From: an uncultured Prevotellaceae bacterium
GTDB taxonomy: Bacteria; Bacteroidota; Bacteroidia; Bacteroidales; Bacteroidaceae
Direction: 5' to 3'
Assembly: GCA_902779455.1 (NCBI GenBank)
Contig: CACZBS010000001.1
Coordinates: forward strand, 62,001 to 126,000
Length of the DNA: 64,000 bases
The position numbers and the translations under genes are program-made. Positions within the stretch are counted from its first letter, which is position 1, and each line of letters opens with the position of its first letter. The notes under the pieces were generated by a model, which was not told the DNA's origin, made no database searches, and saw nothing but the letters and a program-made list of their open reading frames with translations. Below, piece by piece: positions 51,962 through 59,393 of the stretch.

Positions 51962-53332
51962 CTACCAGCTCGACGTCGCACCGCCACCGCCAGAGCTGCC
52001 GCCACTGAAGCCGCCGCCAAAGCCGCCGCCACCGCCGAAGCCGCCGCCACCGAAGCCGCCGCGCGACGAGCCGCCGCCGACGTAGATGCCCGTAGACTGG
52101 GGCTGGACGTAGAAGGGATTGGGGTAGAAGTAGTGGCTGCCGTAGCTGTCGCTATGCCATCCGTGGCGCTTGGCAACGAAGGCGTAAAGTCCGAGCCATC
52201 CGAGACCCATGAGCATGTAGAGCATGAGCAGGGGGAACGACTCGTCGGTGTCGTTGGCAGTCAGTTGCATGACGGGCATCTCCTTGCCCTTGAGCAGGTT
52301 GTAGGTGGCCTCGACCATGTAGATCATGCCGCTGTCGGGCATCTCGGCCTTCATCGAGGGCACGAGGTAGTTCTCCTGAAGCCTGAAGCTCTCGACGTCG
52401 GTCAGGTCGGCTTCGAGGGAGCGACCCGTGTGGGTGCGGAAGAGATGGTCGCCGTAGGCCAGCACCATGACCAGTCCGCGGTCGTCCTTGCCCACCTTGT
52501 AGATGTCGAAGATGTCCTGTGCGAACTGGAAGATGTCCTGTCCGGCTACGTGGTTGACGACGATGACGGCTGACTCAATGCCCAGCGAGTCGTCCATCTC
52601 CTTCAGTCGGGCGTCGAGGCGGCTGACCGTCGCGTCGCTGATGATGCCGTCGGGGTTGGAGACGTAGCGCCGGCCGTCGGTCAGGTGGGGCATGGGCACG
52701 CTCTGTGCCGTCCACTCCGTCGTGGCTTCGTCCGCGACGACGACCCTCTGCGGCTCAGGCTGCTCCTCTGTCGAGGCGCCGAAGGAATAGCCGCAGGCCA
52801 CGACCTGAGCGAGCAGTCCGCCGCCTATCAGCCATTGCCACATGCGGCTGCGCTTGGAGGGCTTCTCCGTCTTGGCCCATTCCTCGAGGAACTGCCGGCG
52901 CTCCTGCGTGTAGGCCGCCTTGTTCTTATAGTATTTCTTCTCGTACTGGCGGCGCAGTTCGCGCTTCGTGACGTTCTGCGACGTGAAGCTGCCATAGCTG
53001 GTCAGCTTGTTGGATTTGACGTCGTCCTTGTAGCTGTCCTCAAGCAGCCTGGTGACGGCGTTGTAGCGGAAGACGATGTCGAGCAGCTTCTGGCGCTTCG
53101 TCTCGAGGCGCTTCTTCTCCTCGGCATTGTTGCGGTCGGCAATGAGTCCTGCGGCTACGGCCCCCACGGCGGCTATGGCGTAGCCCCAGAGGGCCGACCA
53201 TGCGGTGCTGACCGTGCCGTAGTGCAGTCCGTGCTGGAAGGCAAAGACGACGCCGACGATGGCCACCAGGGTGGCGACCATGACGCCAGTGACGCTGAAG
53301 AGCCGATGTTGCTGCTTGCTGTCGTTAGCCAT
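51962..53332 (-). CDS. TPM-domain membrane protein with Gly-rich tail (YgcG-like)
   Basis: A 456-residue protein. Two hydrophobic segments lie near the N-terminus (GVMVATLVAIVGVVFAF and YAIAAVGAVAAGLIA), a third near 170-185. The TPM domain is at about 215-345 (YVSNPDGIISDATVSRLDARL, then GLVMVLAYGD). The C-terminal 45 residues are almost all Gly and Ser (FGGGGFGGGGGFGGG) and end in ATSSW, typical of YgcG-type proteins. The extra N-terminal cytosolic region (60-150, basic) is unusual for this family. Pairing with LemA suggests a shared envelope role. Confidence 0.85.
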   Translation of the reverse strand: MANDSKQQHRLFSVTGVMVATLVAIVGVVFAFQHGLHYGTVSTAWSALWGYAIAAVGAVAAGLIADRNNAEEKKRLETKRQKLLDIVFRYNAVTRLLEDSYKDDVKSNKLTSYGSFTSQNVTKRELRRQYEKKYYKNKAAYTQERRQFLEEWAKTEKPSKRSRMWQWLIGGGLLAQVVACGYSFGASTEEQPEPQRVVVADEATTEWTAQSVPMPHLTDGRRYVSNPDGIISDATVSRLDARLKEMDDSLGIESAVIVVNHVAGQDIFQFAQDIFDIYKVGKDDRGLVMVLAYGDHLFRTHTGRSLEADLTDVESFRLQENYLVPSMKAEMPDSGMIYMVEATYNLLKGKEMPVMQLTANDTDESFPLLMLYMLMGLGWLGLYAFVAKRHGWHSDSYGSHYFYPNPFYVQPQSTGIYVGGGSSRGGFGGGGFGGGGGFGGGFSGGSSGGGGATSSW

Positions 53333-53350
53333 CTGTTGCGGTTTTTGTGG

Positions 53351-54100
53351 TTAAGTCTCTTTCCCCTGCCAGAATTCCCATGAGGCGAAGGCCTGCAGCA
53401 GGAGCATCTCGAGGCCGTTCTTGACCGTGGCTCCCCGCTCGGCTCCCCGTTTCATGAAGAGCGTCTCGTCGGGATTATAGAGCAGGTCGTAGAGGATGTT
53501 GCGCTCGTCGAGGGCCTCGTAGGGCAGCTGCGGGCACTCCTCGGTGTGGGGGAACATGCCGACGGGGGTGCAGTTGACGATGACGTTGTACTCATGGACG
53601 ACGTCGGGCGTGATGCTGGCATACTGGATGGTGCCCGACTTCTCGTAGCGGCTGACGTGGACGCACTCCAGTCCGAGGGACTTCAGTCCGTATTCGACGG
53701 CCTTCGAGGCGCCACCCGTGCCCAGGATGAGGGCCTTCTTGTGGTAGTCCTCGAGCATGGGCTCTATGCTCTGTGTGAATCCGATGACGTCGGAGTTGTA
53801 GCCCCTGAGGCTGATCTTCTTGCCCCCGTGCACCACCCGGATGACGTTGACAGCCCCGATGGCGCGTGCCTCAGGACTGATGTAGTCGAGGAATGGCAGC
53901 ACCTTCTCCTTGTAGGGGATGGTCACGTTGAGCCCCTTCAGGTTAGGGTTGGAGCCGAGCACCTGTGGCAGCTCGTCAATGGAGGGTATCTCGAAGTTCA
54001 GATACTTGGCGTTGATGCCTTCGTCGGCAAAGCGCTGGTTGTGGTAGCTGATGGAGAAGGAGTGGCCCAGGGGATAGCCTATAAGTCCGTATATATCCAT
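53351..54100 (-). CDS. aroE: Shikimate dehydrogenase
   Basis: Reduces 3-dehydroshikimate to shikimate with NADPH in aromatic amino acid synthesis. The shikimate site is GYPLGHSFSISYHN and LNVTIPYKEKVLPFL, with the catalytic lysine in PYK. The dinucleotide motif is ILGTGGASKAV. The usual NTD motif reads YNSDVIGF. At 249 residues it is the compact form common in Bacteroidetes. It follows menG by nine bases and so is co-transcribed. Confidence 0.94.
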   Translation of the reverse strand: MDIYGLIGYPLGHSFSISYHNQRFADEGINAKYLNFEIPSIDELPQVLGSNPNLKGLNVTIPYKEKVLPFLDYISPEARAIGAVNVIRVVHGGKKISLRGYNSDVIGFTQSIEPMLEDYHKKALILGTGGASKAVEYGLKSLGLECVHVSRYEKSGTIQYASITPDVVHEYNVIVNCTPVGMFPHTEECPQLPYEALDERNILYDLLYNPDETLFMKRGAERGATVKNGLEMLLLQAFASWEFWQGKET

Positions 54101-54109
54101 GAGTCGTGG

Positions 54110-54844
54110 TTATTTGGTTGCGAAATACATGGTGCAGATGCCGAAGGTCAGACGGCGGAACGAAGCTTCGCGGAAGCCCGCCTTGCGGAGGATGCCGACC
54201 ATCTGCTCGCCTTGTGGGAAGGCCTCGATGGTCGCGGTGAGGTAGGAGTAGGCCTGATGGTCGCGCGAGATGAGTCGTCCGTAGAGGGGCAGCACCGTGT
54301 GGGAGTAGACCCAGAAGAGCTGGCGCATGGGGAAGGCTACGGGTCGGGTCAGCTCGACGATGCTCAGGTGACCGCCCGGGCGCAGCACGCGCTGCATCTC
54401 GCTGAGTCCGCGGTCGAGGTCGGAGAAGTTGCGGATGCCGAAGGCGGCGGTGACGGCGTCGAACGTGTCGTCGGCATAGCTCAGCGCCATGCAGTCCTCC
54501 TTTTCGAACGAGACGATGCTTTCGAGTCCCTGAAGCGCTGCTTTGCGCCGGCCGAAGGACATCATTCCCTCGCTGATGTCGGCTCCTATGAGCCGCTCGG
54601 GGCGCAGCATCTGGGCGGCCATGATGGCGAAGTCGCCCGTGCCGGTGGCGATGTCGAGCATCGTCTTCGGGCGGTAGGGCTCGAGCTGGTGGATGGCCTT
54701 GCGCCGCCATCCGCGGTCGATGTTCCACGACAGGCGGTGGTTCAACTTGTCGTAGTTGTCGGCGATGTGGTCGAACATCTGTTCCACCTGCTGCGTCTTC
54801 CCGCCGTCGGCGTCGTAGGGTTTAATCTCCTCCTGTCGGTACAT
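54110..54844 (-). CDS. menG: Demethylmenaquinone methyltransferase
   Basis: SAM-dependent methyltransferase for the last step of menaquinone synthesis, needed for anaerobic respiration. The UbiE/MenG signature is seen in [16 protein letters not shown], the SAM loop [16 protein letters not shown] and [17 protein letters not shown]. The length of 244 residues is standard. As Bacteroidetes use menaquinone, menG is preferred over ubiE as a name. It lies between purC and aroE. Confidence 0.94.
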   Translation of the reverse strand: MYRQEEIKPYDADGGKTQQVEQMFDHIADNYDKLNHRLSWNIDRGWRRKAIHQLEPYRPKTMLDIATGTGDFAIMAAQMLRPERLIGADISEGMMSFGRRKAALQGLESIVSFEKEDCMALSYADDTFDAVTAAFGIRNFSDLDRGLSEMQRVLRPGGHLSIVELTRPVAFPMRQLFWVYSHTVLPLYGRLISRDHQAYSYLTATIEAFPQGEQMVGILRKAGFREASFRRLTFGICTMYFATK

Positions 54845-54868
54845 CCTGTGTCTCCGTTTTTCCCGTCC

Positions 54869-55822
54869 TCACTTTCTCAACTCTTTCAGGCACTGGCTGA
54901 CGTTGCGCTCGATGCGGGCGGCGATGTCGCCCTCCTCGGCAGCGCGGTCGAAGCGGCGGCCCGTGATGTGCTCGTAGAGCTCGATGTAGCGCTCTGAGAC
55001 GCTCTCGGCATATTCGTCGGTGATCTCAGGCATCACCTGTCCGGGCTCGTTCATGAAGTTGTGCTCGATGAGCCACTGGCGCACGAACTCCTTCGACAGC
55101 TGGCGCTGGGGCTCGCCCTTGCGGAGCTTCTCCTCGTAGCCGTCGGCATAGAAGTAGCGTGAGGAGTCAGGCGTGTGGATCTCGTCGATAAGGTAGACCT
55201 TGCCGTCCCGCTTGCCGAACTCATACTTCGTGTCGACGAGGATGAGCCCGCGCTGGGCGGCTATCTCCTGTCCGCGCTTGAAGATCTTGCGCGTGTAGTC
55301 CTCCATGATGGCGTAGTCCTCGGCCGAGACGATGCCCTGGGCGATGATTTCCTCGCGCGAGATGTTCATGTCGTGACCCTCGTCGGCCTTCGTCGTCGGC
55401 GTGATGATGGGCTCGGGGAAGCGCTCGTTCTCCTTCATGCCGTCGGGCAGCCGCACGCCGCAGAGCTCGCGGCAGCCGTTCTTGTATTCACGCCAGGCCG
55501 AGCCGGTGAGAATCGAGCGGATGATCATCTCCACGCGGAAGCCCTCGCACTTCAGTCCCACGGTGACCATGGGGTCGGGCGTGGCCAGCTTCCAGTTGGG
55601 GCAGATGTCGGCCGTGGCGTCCAGGAACTGGGCGGCAATCTGGTTGAGCACCTGGCCCTTGAAGGGGATGCCCTTGGGCAGCACCACGTCGAAGGCCGAG
55701 ATGCGGTCGGTGGCTACCATGACCATGAGGTCGTCGTCGATGTTGTACACGTCGCGTACCTTACCGTGGTACACGCTTTTCTGTCCCTCGAAGTGGAACT
55801 CAGTCTTTGTTAATGCGTTCAT
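54869..55822 (-). CDS. purC: Phosphoribosylaminoimidazole-succinocarboxamide synthase
   Basis: SAICAR synthase, an ATP-dependent ligase of purine synthesis. Motifs include [11 protein letters not shown] (ATP-binding), [30 protein letters not shown] and [21 protein letters not shown] (in two parts). The 317 residues correspond to the longer form found in eukaryotes and Bacteroidetes rather than the 240-residue E. coli form. Its start overlaps the end of phoH by 23 bases, implying coupling. Confidence 0.95.
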   Translation of the reverse strand: MNALTKTEFHFEGQKSVYHGKVRDVYNIDDDLMVMVATDRISAFDVVLPKGIPFKGQVLNQIAAQFLDATADICPNWKLATPDPMVTVGLKCEGFRVEMIIRSILTGSAWREYKNGCRELCGVRLPDGMKENERFPEPIITPTTKADEGHDMNISREEIIAQGIVSAEDYAIMEDYTRKIFKRGQEIAAQRGLILVDTKYEFGKRDGKVYLIDEIHTPDSSRYFYADGYEEKLRKGEPQRQLSKEFVRQWLIEHNFMNEPGQVMPEITDEYAESVSERYIELYEHITGRRFDRAAEEGDIAARIERNVSQCLKELRK

Positions 55823-56753
55823 TGTCGTATGCTTCGTATGCGTTTACTATTCTGGTGACGAGCTTATGCCGGACGATGTCGCTTTGCGTGAGGTTCACTA
55901 CGCCGATGCCTTCCACATTATTTAATATATGCAGGGCCTCGATCAGTCCGCTGCGCTGCGAGTGGGGCAGGTCGATCTGCGACGTGTCGCCCGTGATGAT
56001 CATCTTCGTGTTCCATCCCATGCGGGTCAGGAACATGCGTATCTGTGCCGGCGTCGTGTTCTGAGCCTCGTCCAGGATGACGACGGCGTCGCTCAGCGTG
56101 CGGCCGCGCATGAAGGCCAGCGGGGCTATCTGGATCTGGTGCTTCTCCATCATGTCCTGCAGCTTCACCTGCGGCAGCATGTCCTCCAGCGCATCGTAGA
56201 GCGGCTGCAGGTAGGGGTCGATCTTGTCCTTCATGTCGCCCGGCAGGAATCCCAGCTTCTCGCCAGCCTCGACAGCGGGTCGGGAGAGGATGATCTTCTT
56301 GGCCGTCTTCTCCTTCAGGGCGCGCACGGCCAGCGCTATCGAGAGGTAGGTCTTGCCCGTGCCCGCAGGGCCTACGGCGAAGACCATGTCGTTGGCGTGG
56401 TAGGCCTCGACCAGCCGCTGCTGGTTCTCCGAGCGTGCGCGGATGGGCCGGCCGCCCGTGGTGTAGCAGATGACGCCGTCGGGCACCTCATCGCGTGTGC
56501 GCTTTCCGCCCACGATGTCGATGATGTCCTCCTCCTTCAGCGCATTGAATCTGACCACATGCATGCGCATCCGCTCGGCCGCCTCCTCGAATGCCGCCAT
56601 CTGCTCCTCGTCGCCGAGGATGCGCAGCACGTTGTCGCGTGCCATGATGCGCAGTTTAGGGAAGAGCGCCTTGAGCATCTGCAGGTGTGAATTGCCGACG
56701 CCATAGAACACGACGGGGTCGATGTCCTCCAGTACAATATGCTTTTCTGTCAA
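55800..56753 (-). CDS. PhoH-family ATPase
   Basis: A cytosolic P-loop protein of 317 residues. An N-terminal KH-like region (1-110) precedes the ATPase domain: Walker [13 protein letters not shown] and Walker [18 protein letters not shown], then [13 protein letters not shown]. Members of the PhoH/PhoL group are linked to RNA metabolism and ribosome maturation, often beside ybeY. Here it leads the long minus-strand run, directly before purC. Its promoter box is at 56802-56795. Confidence 0.93.
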   Translation of the reverse strand: MTEKHIVLEDIDPVVFYGVGNSHLQMLKALFPKLRIMARDNVLRILGDEEQMAAFEEAAERMRMHVVRFNALKEEDIIDIVGGKRTRDEVPDGVICYTTGGRPIRARSENQQRLVEAYHANDMVFAVGPAGTGKTYLSIALAVRALKEKTAKKIILSRPAVEAGEKLGFLPGDMKDKIDPYLQPLYDALEDMLPQVKLQDMMEKHQIQIAPLAFMRGRTLSDAVVILDEAQNTTPAQIRMFLTRMGWNTKMIITGDTSQIDLPHSQRSGLIEALHILNNVEGIGVVNLTQSDIVRHKLVTRIVNAYEAYDNERINKD

Positions 56754-56794
56754 AACTTTCTCAGTAAAAATACGTATTTTGTTGAATTTGTCGG

Positions 56795-56903
56795 CAAAGT
56801 TACAAAAAGTCGGGCGAAATGCAAAAGGAAATCGTGTTTTTCTTCTCCAAGGTCGAAAAAATCACGATTTGTTTTGCCGTCTCGCTGATTTGACGTAACT
56901 TTG
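56795..56903. promoter_or_regulatory. Divergent promoters for phoH and the DUF5715-like gene
   Basis: The minus strand reads TAACTTTG at 56802-56795, 42 bases before the phoH start. The plus strand reads TAACTTTG at 56896-56903, followed by a likely start near 56909. About 90 bases separate the two boxes. Confidence 0.65.
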
Positions 56904-56930
56904 CAGCGGAAAAAGAAAAATCAGACGATC

Positions 56931-57680
56931 TTGGCAACAAAGCGACTCAAGAACCGATACCTGCAGACCCTGGGTATAGCCACCATCGCGCTCGCACTCG
57001 TGCGCTGCGCCTTCCCCGGCGTGGCCGACAGCGGGCGCAAGCCCGTCGTCTGCGAGGTGATCACCGGGCCGCGGGCCGTCGCTGCCAGCCATCTGCCCGA
57101 CGGCGAGCTGCCGCACCGCATCTACAGCGTCCACAGCTATCGCGAGGCCTTCCCCGACAGCAACGCCGTCCAGCTCGTGGCGGCCCGCCGGTGGGGCGTC
57201 CGCCCCGTGCGCGACCGCCGTGATGCCGAGGACCGCCGCTCCGAGCTGGTCTTCATGGGCGCCTCGCCCTATTATCGCGTTGACCCGCTGCAGGCCAGCA
57301 TTCCCTATCTCGTGCCCCGCGCCTCGATTCTCCTGCAGGACATCGGACAGGCTTTCTTCGACTCGCTGCAGGTGAAGGGCGTCCCCCTCCATCGCTTCAT
57401 CGTCACGAGCGTGCTGCGCTCGCAGGCCGACGTCAGCCGCCTGCGCCGATATAACCCCAACGCCACGGAGCAGTCGTGCCATCTTTACGGCACGACTTTC
57501 GACATCGCCTACAACCGCTACGAGACGGTCAGCGACCCTGACGGCCCTCCGCGCCGCGAGGAGCGCAGCGACACCCTCAAGTTCGTCCTCAGCGAGGTGC
57601 TGCGCGACATGCGCGAACAGGGCCGCTGCTACATCAAGTATGAGGTCAAGCAGGGTTGCTTCCACATGACCGTCAGGTGA
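56931..57680 (+). CDS. DUF5715-like exported protein
   Basis: A protein of about 249 residues with an N-terminal hydrophobic segment (YLQTLGIATIALALVRCAF), so it is probably membrane-anchored or exported. The C-terminal part resembles D,D-peptidase-like folds: FIVTSVLRSQADVSRLRR, SCHLYGTTFDIAYNRY and CYIKYEVKQGCFHMTV, giving a His-x5-Asp and a late histidine like M15 zinc peptidases. DUF5715 of Bacteroidetes has this pattern. No ATG is available; TTG 56931 is preferred because TTG 56901 lies inside the promoter box. A cell-wall role is an inference. Confidence 0.72.
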   Translation: MATKRLKNRYLQTLGIATIALALVRCAFPGVADSGRKPVVCEVITGPRAVAASHLPDGELPHRIYSVHSYREAFPDSNAVQLVAARRWGVRPVRDRRDAEDRRSELVFMGASPYYRVDPLQASIPYLVPRASILLQDIGQAFFDSLQVKGVPLHRFIVTSVLRSQADVSRLRRYNPNATEQSCHLYGTTFDIAYNRYETVSDPDGPPRREERSDTLKFVLSEVLRDMREQGRCYIKYEVKQGCFHMTVR

Positions 57681-57704
57681 CACATAAACGCCCTTAAAGA
57701 AACC

Positions 57705-57809
57705 TCACAGCATTGTCATGACACAGTGGGGCTTGTTTTGAACAAAAGCCATATTGATAATCTCGTTCAGCAGGCTTTCGTCCATGCCGCGCTTGCGAGC
57801 CAGCTTCAT
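57705..57809 (-). CDS. Possible small ORF or remnant downstream of the HD gene
   Basis: A 34-codon frame on the minus strand (MKLARKRGMDESLLNEI, then NMAFVQNKPHC). Its composition looks coding, and the frame stays open further upstream into the end of the HD gene. It may be the remains of a longer gene cut off by the HD gene, or a short real peptide. I do not recognise the family, and there is no promoter box of its own. Confidence 0.3.
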   Translation of the reverse strand: MKLARKRGMDESLLNEIINMAFVQNKPHCVMTML

Positions 57810-57820
57810 TCTTGGCAATA

Positions 57821-58663
57821 TTACAGGTATCGTTTCAATTCTTCGCCCTCAACTCCTGCATACAACTCCAGCAGGCTCTTGGCTGGGCTTGACTGAATCT
57901 TGGGAATCAGGACTTCCTCGACTTGGAAGAAGCCTACCTCGGCCCTCATGTGTATCTCAATCTTCAAGGGGCGTTCATGCCCCTGTCCTATCTTAACCGC
58001 TTCGATAGAGTTTGCTGAATACTTGTGGATATCGCCTTCAGCCGGTTTTGACGGTATTTCCAGAGGAATGCGGGCACGGCCTTTTGTCATGTCGCAACCG
58101 TCTGCAATCAGAATAATGCCAGCCTCAACGGAATGGATGGGGTGTGTGGCCATGTGTCCGATGATGCCTTCCATCGCGATGGAGCGGATGATGGTCCGCC
58201 TTAGGATATCGTCGTCTTCTGGAAGGAGCTTCGACAACACCTTCTCGATAATAGAATAGGATATGATGCCAGAATACAGTTCATGCCCTTTCCGCCCTAT
58301 TGTCATTCCGCTGTCATGAAGAAGTGCGGCCAGCATCACCGCCGCTACGCTGTCAGCAAACGTCCCGATGTTTTCCTTTTCCAGGCTTGTCTGTATTCCC
58401 GCCGAATGTAATATGCTTAGCATCTTCAAGGCATTGCGGCATACGGTCTTCATGTGAACAGGCCCGTGGTCATTCAACCCCAGCCGGACGATTGACACCA
58501 TGTTGGCATAATCTTGTATGGCGCCTATTTCCTGGTCATTCCGAAGATTGTTCCACAGTCTTATAGGCAAGTCATCGCCAGATGTCTGCTCTTTTACAAT
58601 CTTTGTAACCAAATCAGTTATTTTCTCTTCGACTAGTATTTCTTTCGGTGATTTTGAATCCAT
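57821..58663 (-). CDS. HD-domain phosphohydrolase of an archaeal-like type
   Basis: A cytosolic HD-superfamily protein of about 280 residues. The metal site is read from NDHGPVHMKTV, VMLAALLHDSGMTIGRKGHE and later GHMATHPIHSVEAGIILIADGCDM. It also has KGRARIP and HKYSANSIEAVKIGQGHERP, a combination resembling HD proteins common in archaea. Base composition is lower in GC than the neighbours, which suggests transfer. ATG 58663 was chosen because the upstream frame start coincides with the -7 box at 58727-58720. Substrate unknown. Confidence 0.75.
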   Translation of the reverse strand: MDSKSPKEILVEEKITDLVTKIVKEQTSGDDLPIRLWNNLRNDQEIGAIQDYANMVSIVRLGLNDHGPVHMKTVCRNALKMLSILHSAGIQTSLEKENIGTFADSVAAVMLAALLHDSGMTIGRKGHELYSGIISYSIIEKVLSKLLPEDDDILRRTIIRSIAMEGIIGHMATHPIHSVEAGIILIADGCDMTKGRARIPLEIPSKPAEGDIHKYSANSIEAVKIGQGHERPLKIEIHMRAEVGFFQVEEVLIPKIQSSPAKSLLELYAGVEGEELKRYL

Positions 58664-58719
58664 ATTTTCTGCTTTTTCTTTATTCGTATGTGAATGAAGC
58701 CAATCATCCTTTTGGGGCA

Positions 58720-58727
58720 CAAAGATA
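58720..58727 (-). promoter_or_regulatory. -7 box for the HD-domain gene
   Basis: The minus strand reads TATCTTTG, 57 bases before ATG 58663. Confidence 0.65.
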
Positions 58728-58843
58728 GTGTTTTTATCTGAGAAGTCGGAATAATGCGTATTAAAATGTTATGAAATACTCCAAAATGCACCTTTTTCCG
58801 TGCTTCATGAACTATCTCGAGGAGTCGGACAGGCTTACGAATA

Positions 58844-58913
58844 AAACTCTCAGCACGTCGTGACGGCATGAAACCACGTCGTGACGGCATGCCGTCATGA
58901 CGTGACGTAAGTT
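58844..58913 (+). repeat. Dispersed CACGTCGTGACGGCATG element, copy 2
   Basis: Tandem units (CACGTCGTGACGGCATG twice, joined by AAAC) bounded by AAACTCTC and CGTAAGTT. Those bounding words match the reverse complement of copy 1 at 26279-26369. The stretch 58914-59081 that follows is A/T-rich with no feature I can name. Confidence 0.75.
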
Positions 58914-59081
58914 AACGGCAACGGCCTATATTCGTTTTTTTCATCAAAGCCAAGCAAAAATGTTCTTTCCCTATGTTTTCATCTCACTAATTTGTCAATC
59001 TGAGGCTAAGTATAGAAGACAGGCAACATCATAGAAATACAAAAAAAGTCTCTTTTATTTGGTGTTTCACTAGATTTACAC

Positions 59082-59089
59082 TATCTTTG
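59082..59089 (+). promoter_or_regulatory. -7 box for the structured leader and the Omp28-like gene
   Basis: TATCTTTG, with transcription expected near 59095, leaves a leader of about 300 nt before the ATG at 59394. That is far longer than other leaders in the window. Confidence 0.7.
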
Positions 59090-59197
59090 CACCGACGAAC
59101 CACAGAAGTATAACCCTTTAACCCCCAAGACCGAATGCCTATGGGCTAAGATTGAGAAGATAAAAACATATACGTTGAAGCGTCCGCTTTGATTCTT

Positions 59198-59347
59198 GTT
59201 CTTGAAAATCGCCAATTTACAAGAATGTCTCAAGAGTAAAGTAGATGGTTCACGCCTGATGGCGTGAGCTTTTACCCGTTTAGAGACATAAGGTGTTTGG
59301 CGATACCTCAAGAACGTAAGCGAAGTAATTGCTCACGTTTTTCTTTT
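59198..59347 (+). promoter_or_regulatory. Structured leader RNA, candidate riboswitch or attenuator
   Basis: Three nested helices can be drawn. P1: GTTCTTGA (59198-59205) with TCAAGAAC (59308-59315), then after a small internal loop ATCGCCA (59208-59214) with TGGCGAT (59298-59304). P2: ATGTCTC (59225-59231) with GAGACAT (59283-59289). P3: TTCACGCC (59249-59256) with GGCGTGAG (59261-59268). Directly after P1, ACGTAAGC (59314-59321) pairs with GCTCACGT (59331-59338), one mismatch, followed by TTTTCTTTT: an intrinsic-terminator shape. CGTGAGC of P3 can alternatively pair with GCTCACG of the terminator. The ligand is unknown and no known riboswitch consensus was recognised. Confidence 0.6.
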
Positions 59348-59393
59348 GTGCTTATCCAAATCGAACAAACAACAATAAACAATTTAAATCTTT

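Noticed and set aside
56901-56930. TTG 56901 as the start of the DUF5715-like gene
   Set aside because: The codon lies within the -7 box itself, so it would not be transcribed from that promoter.
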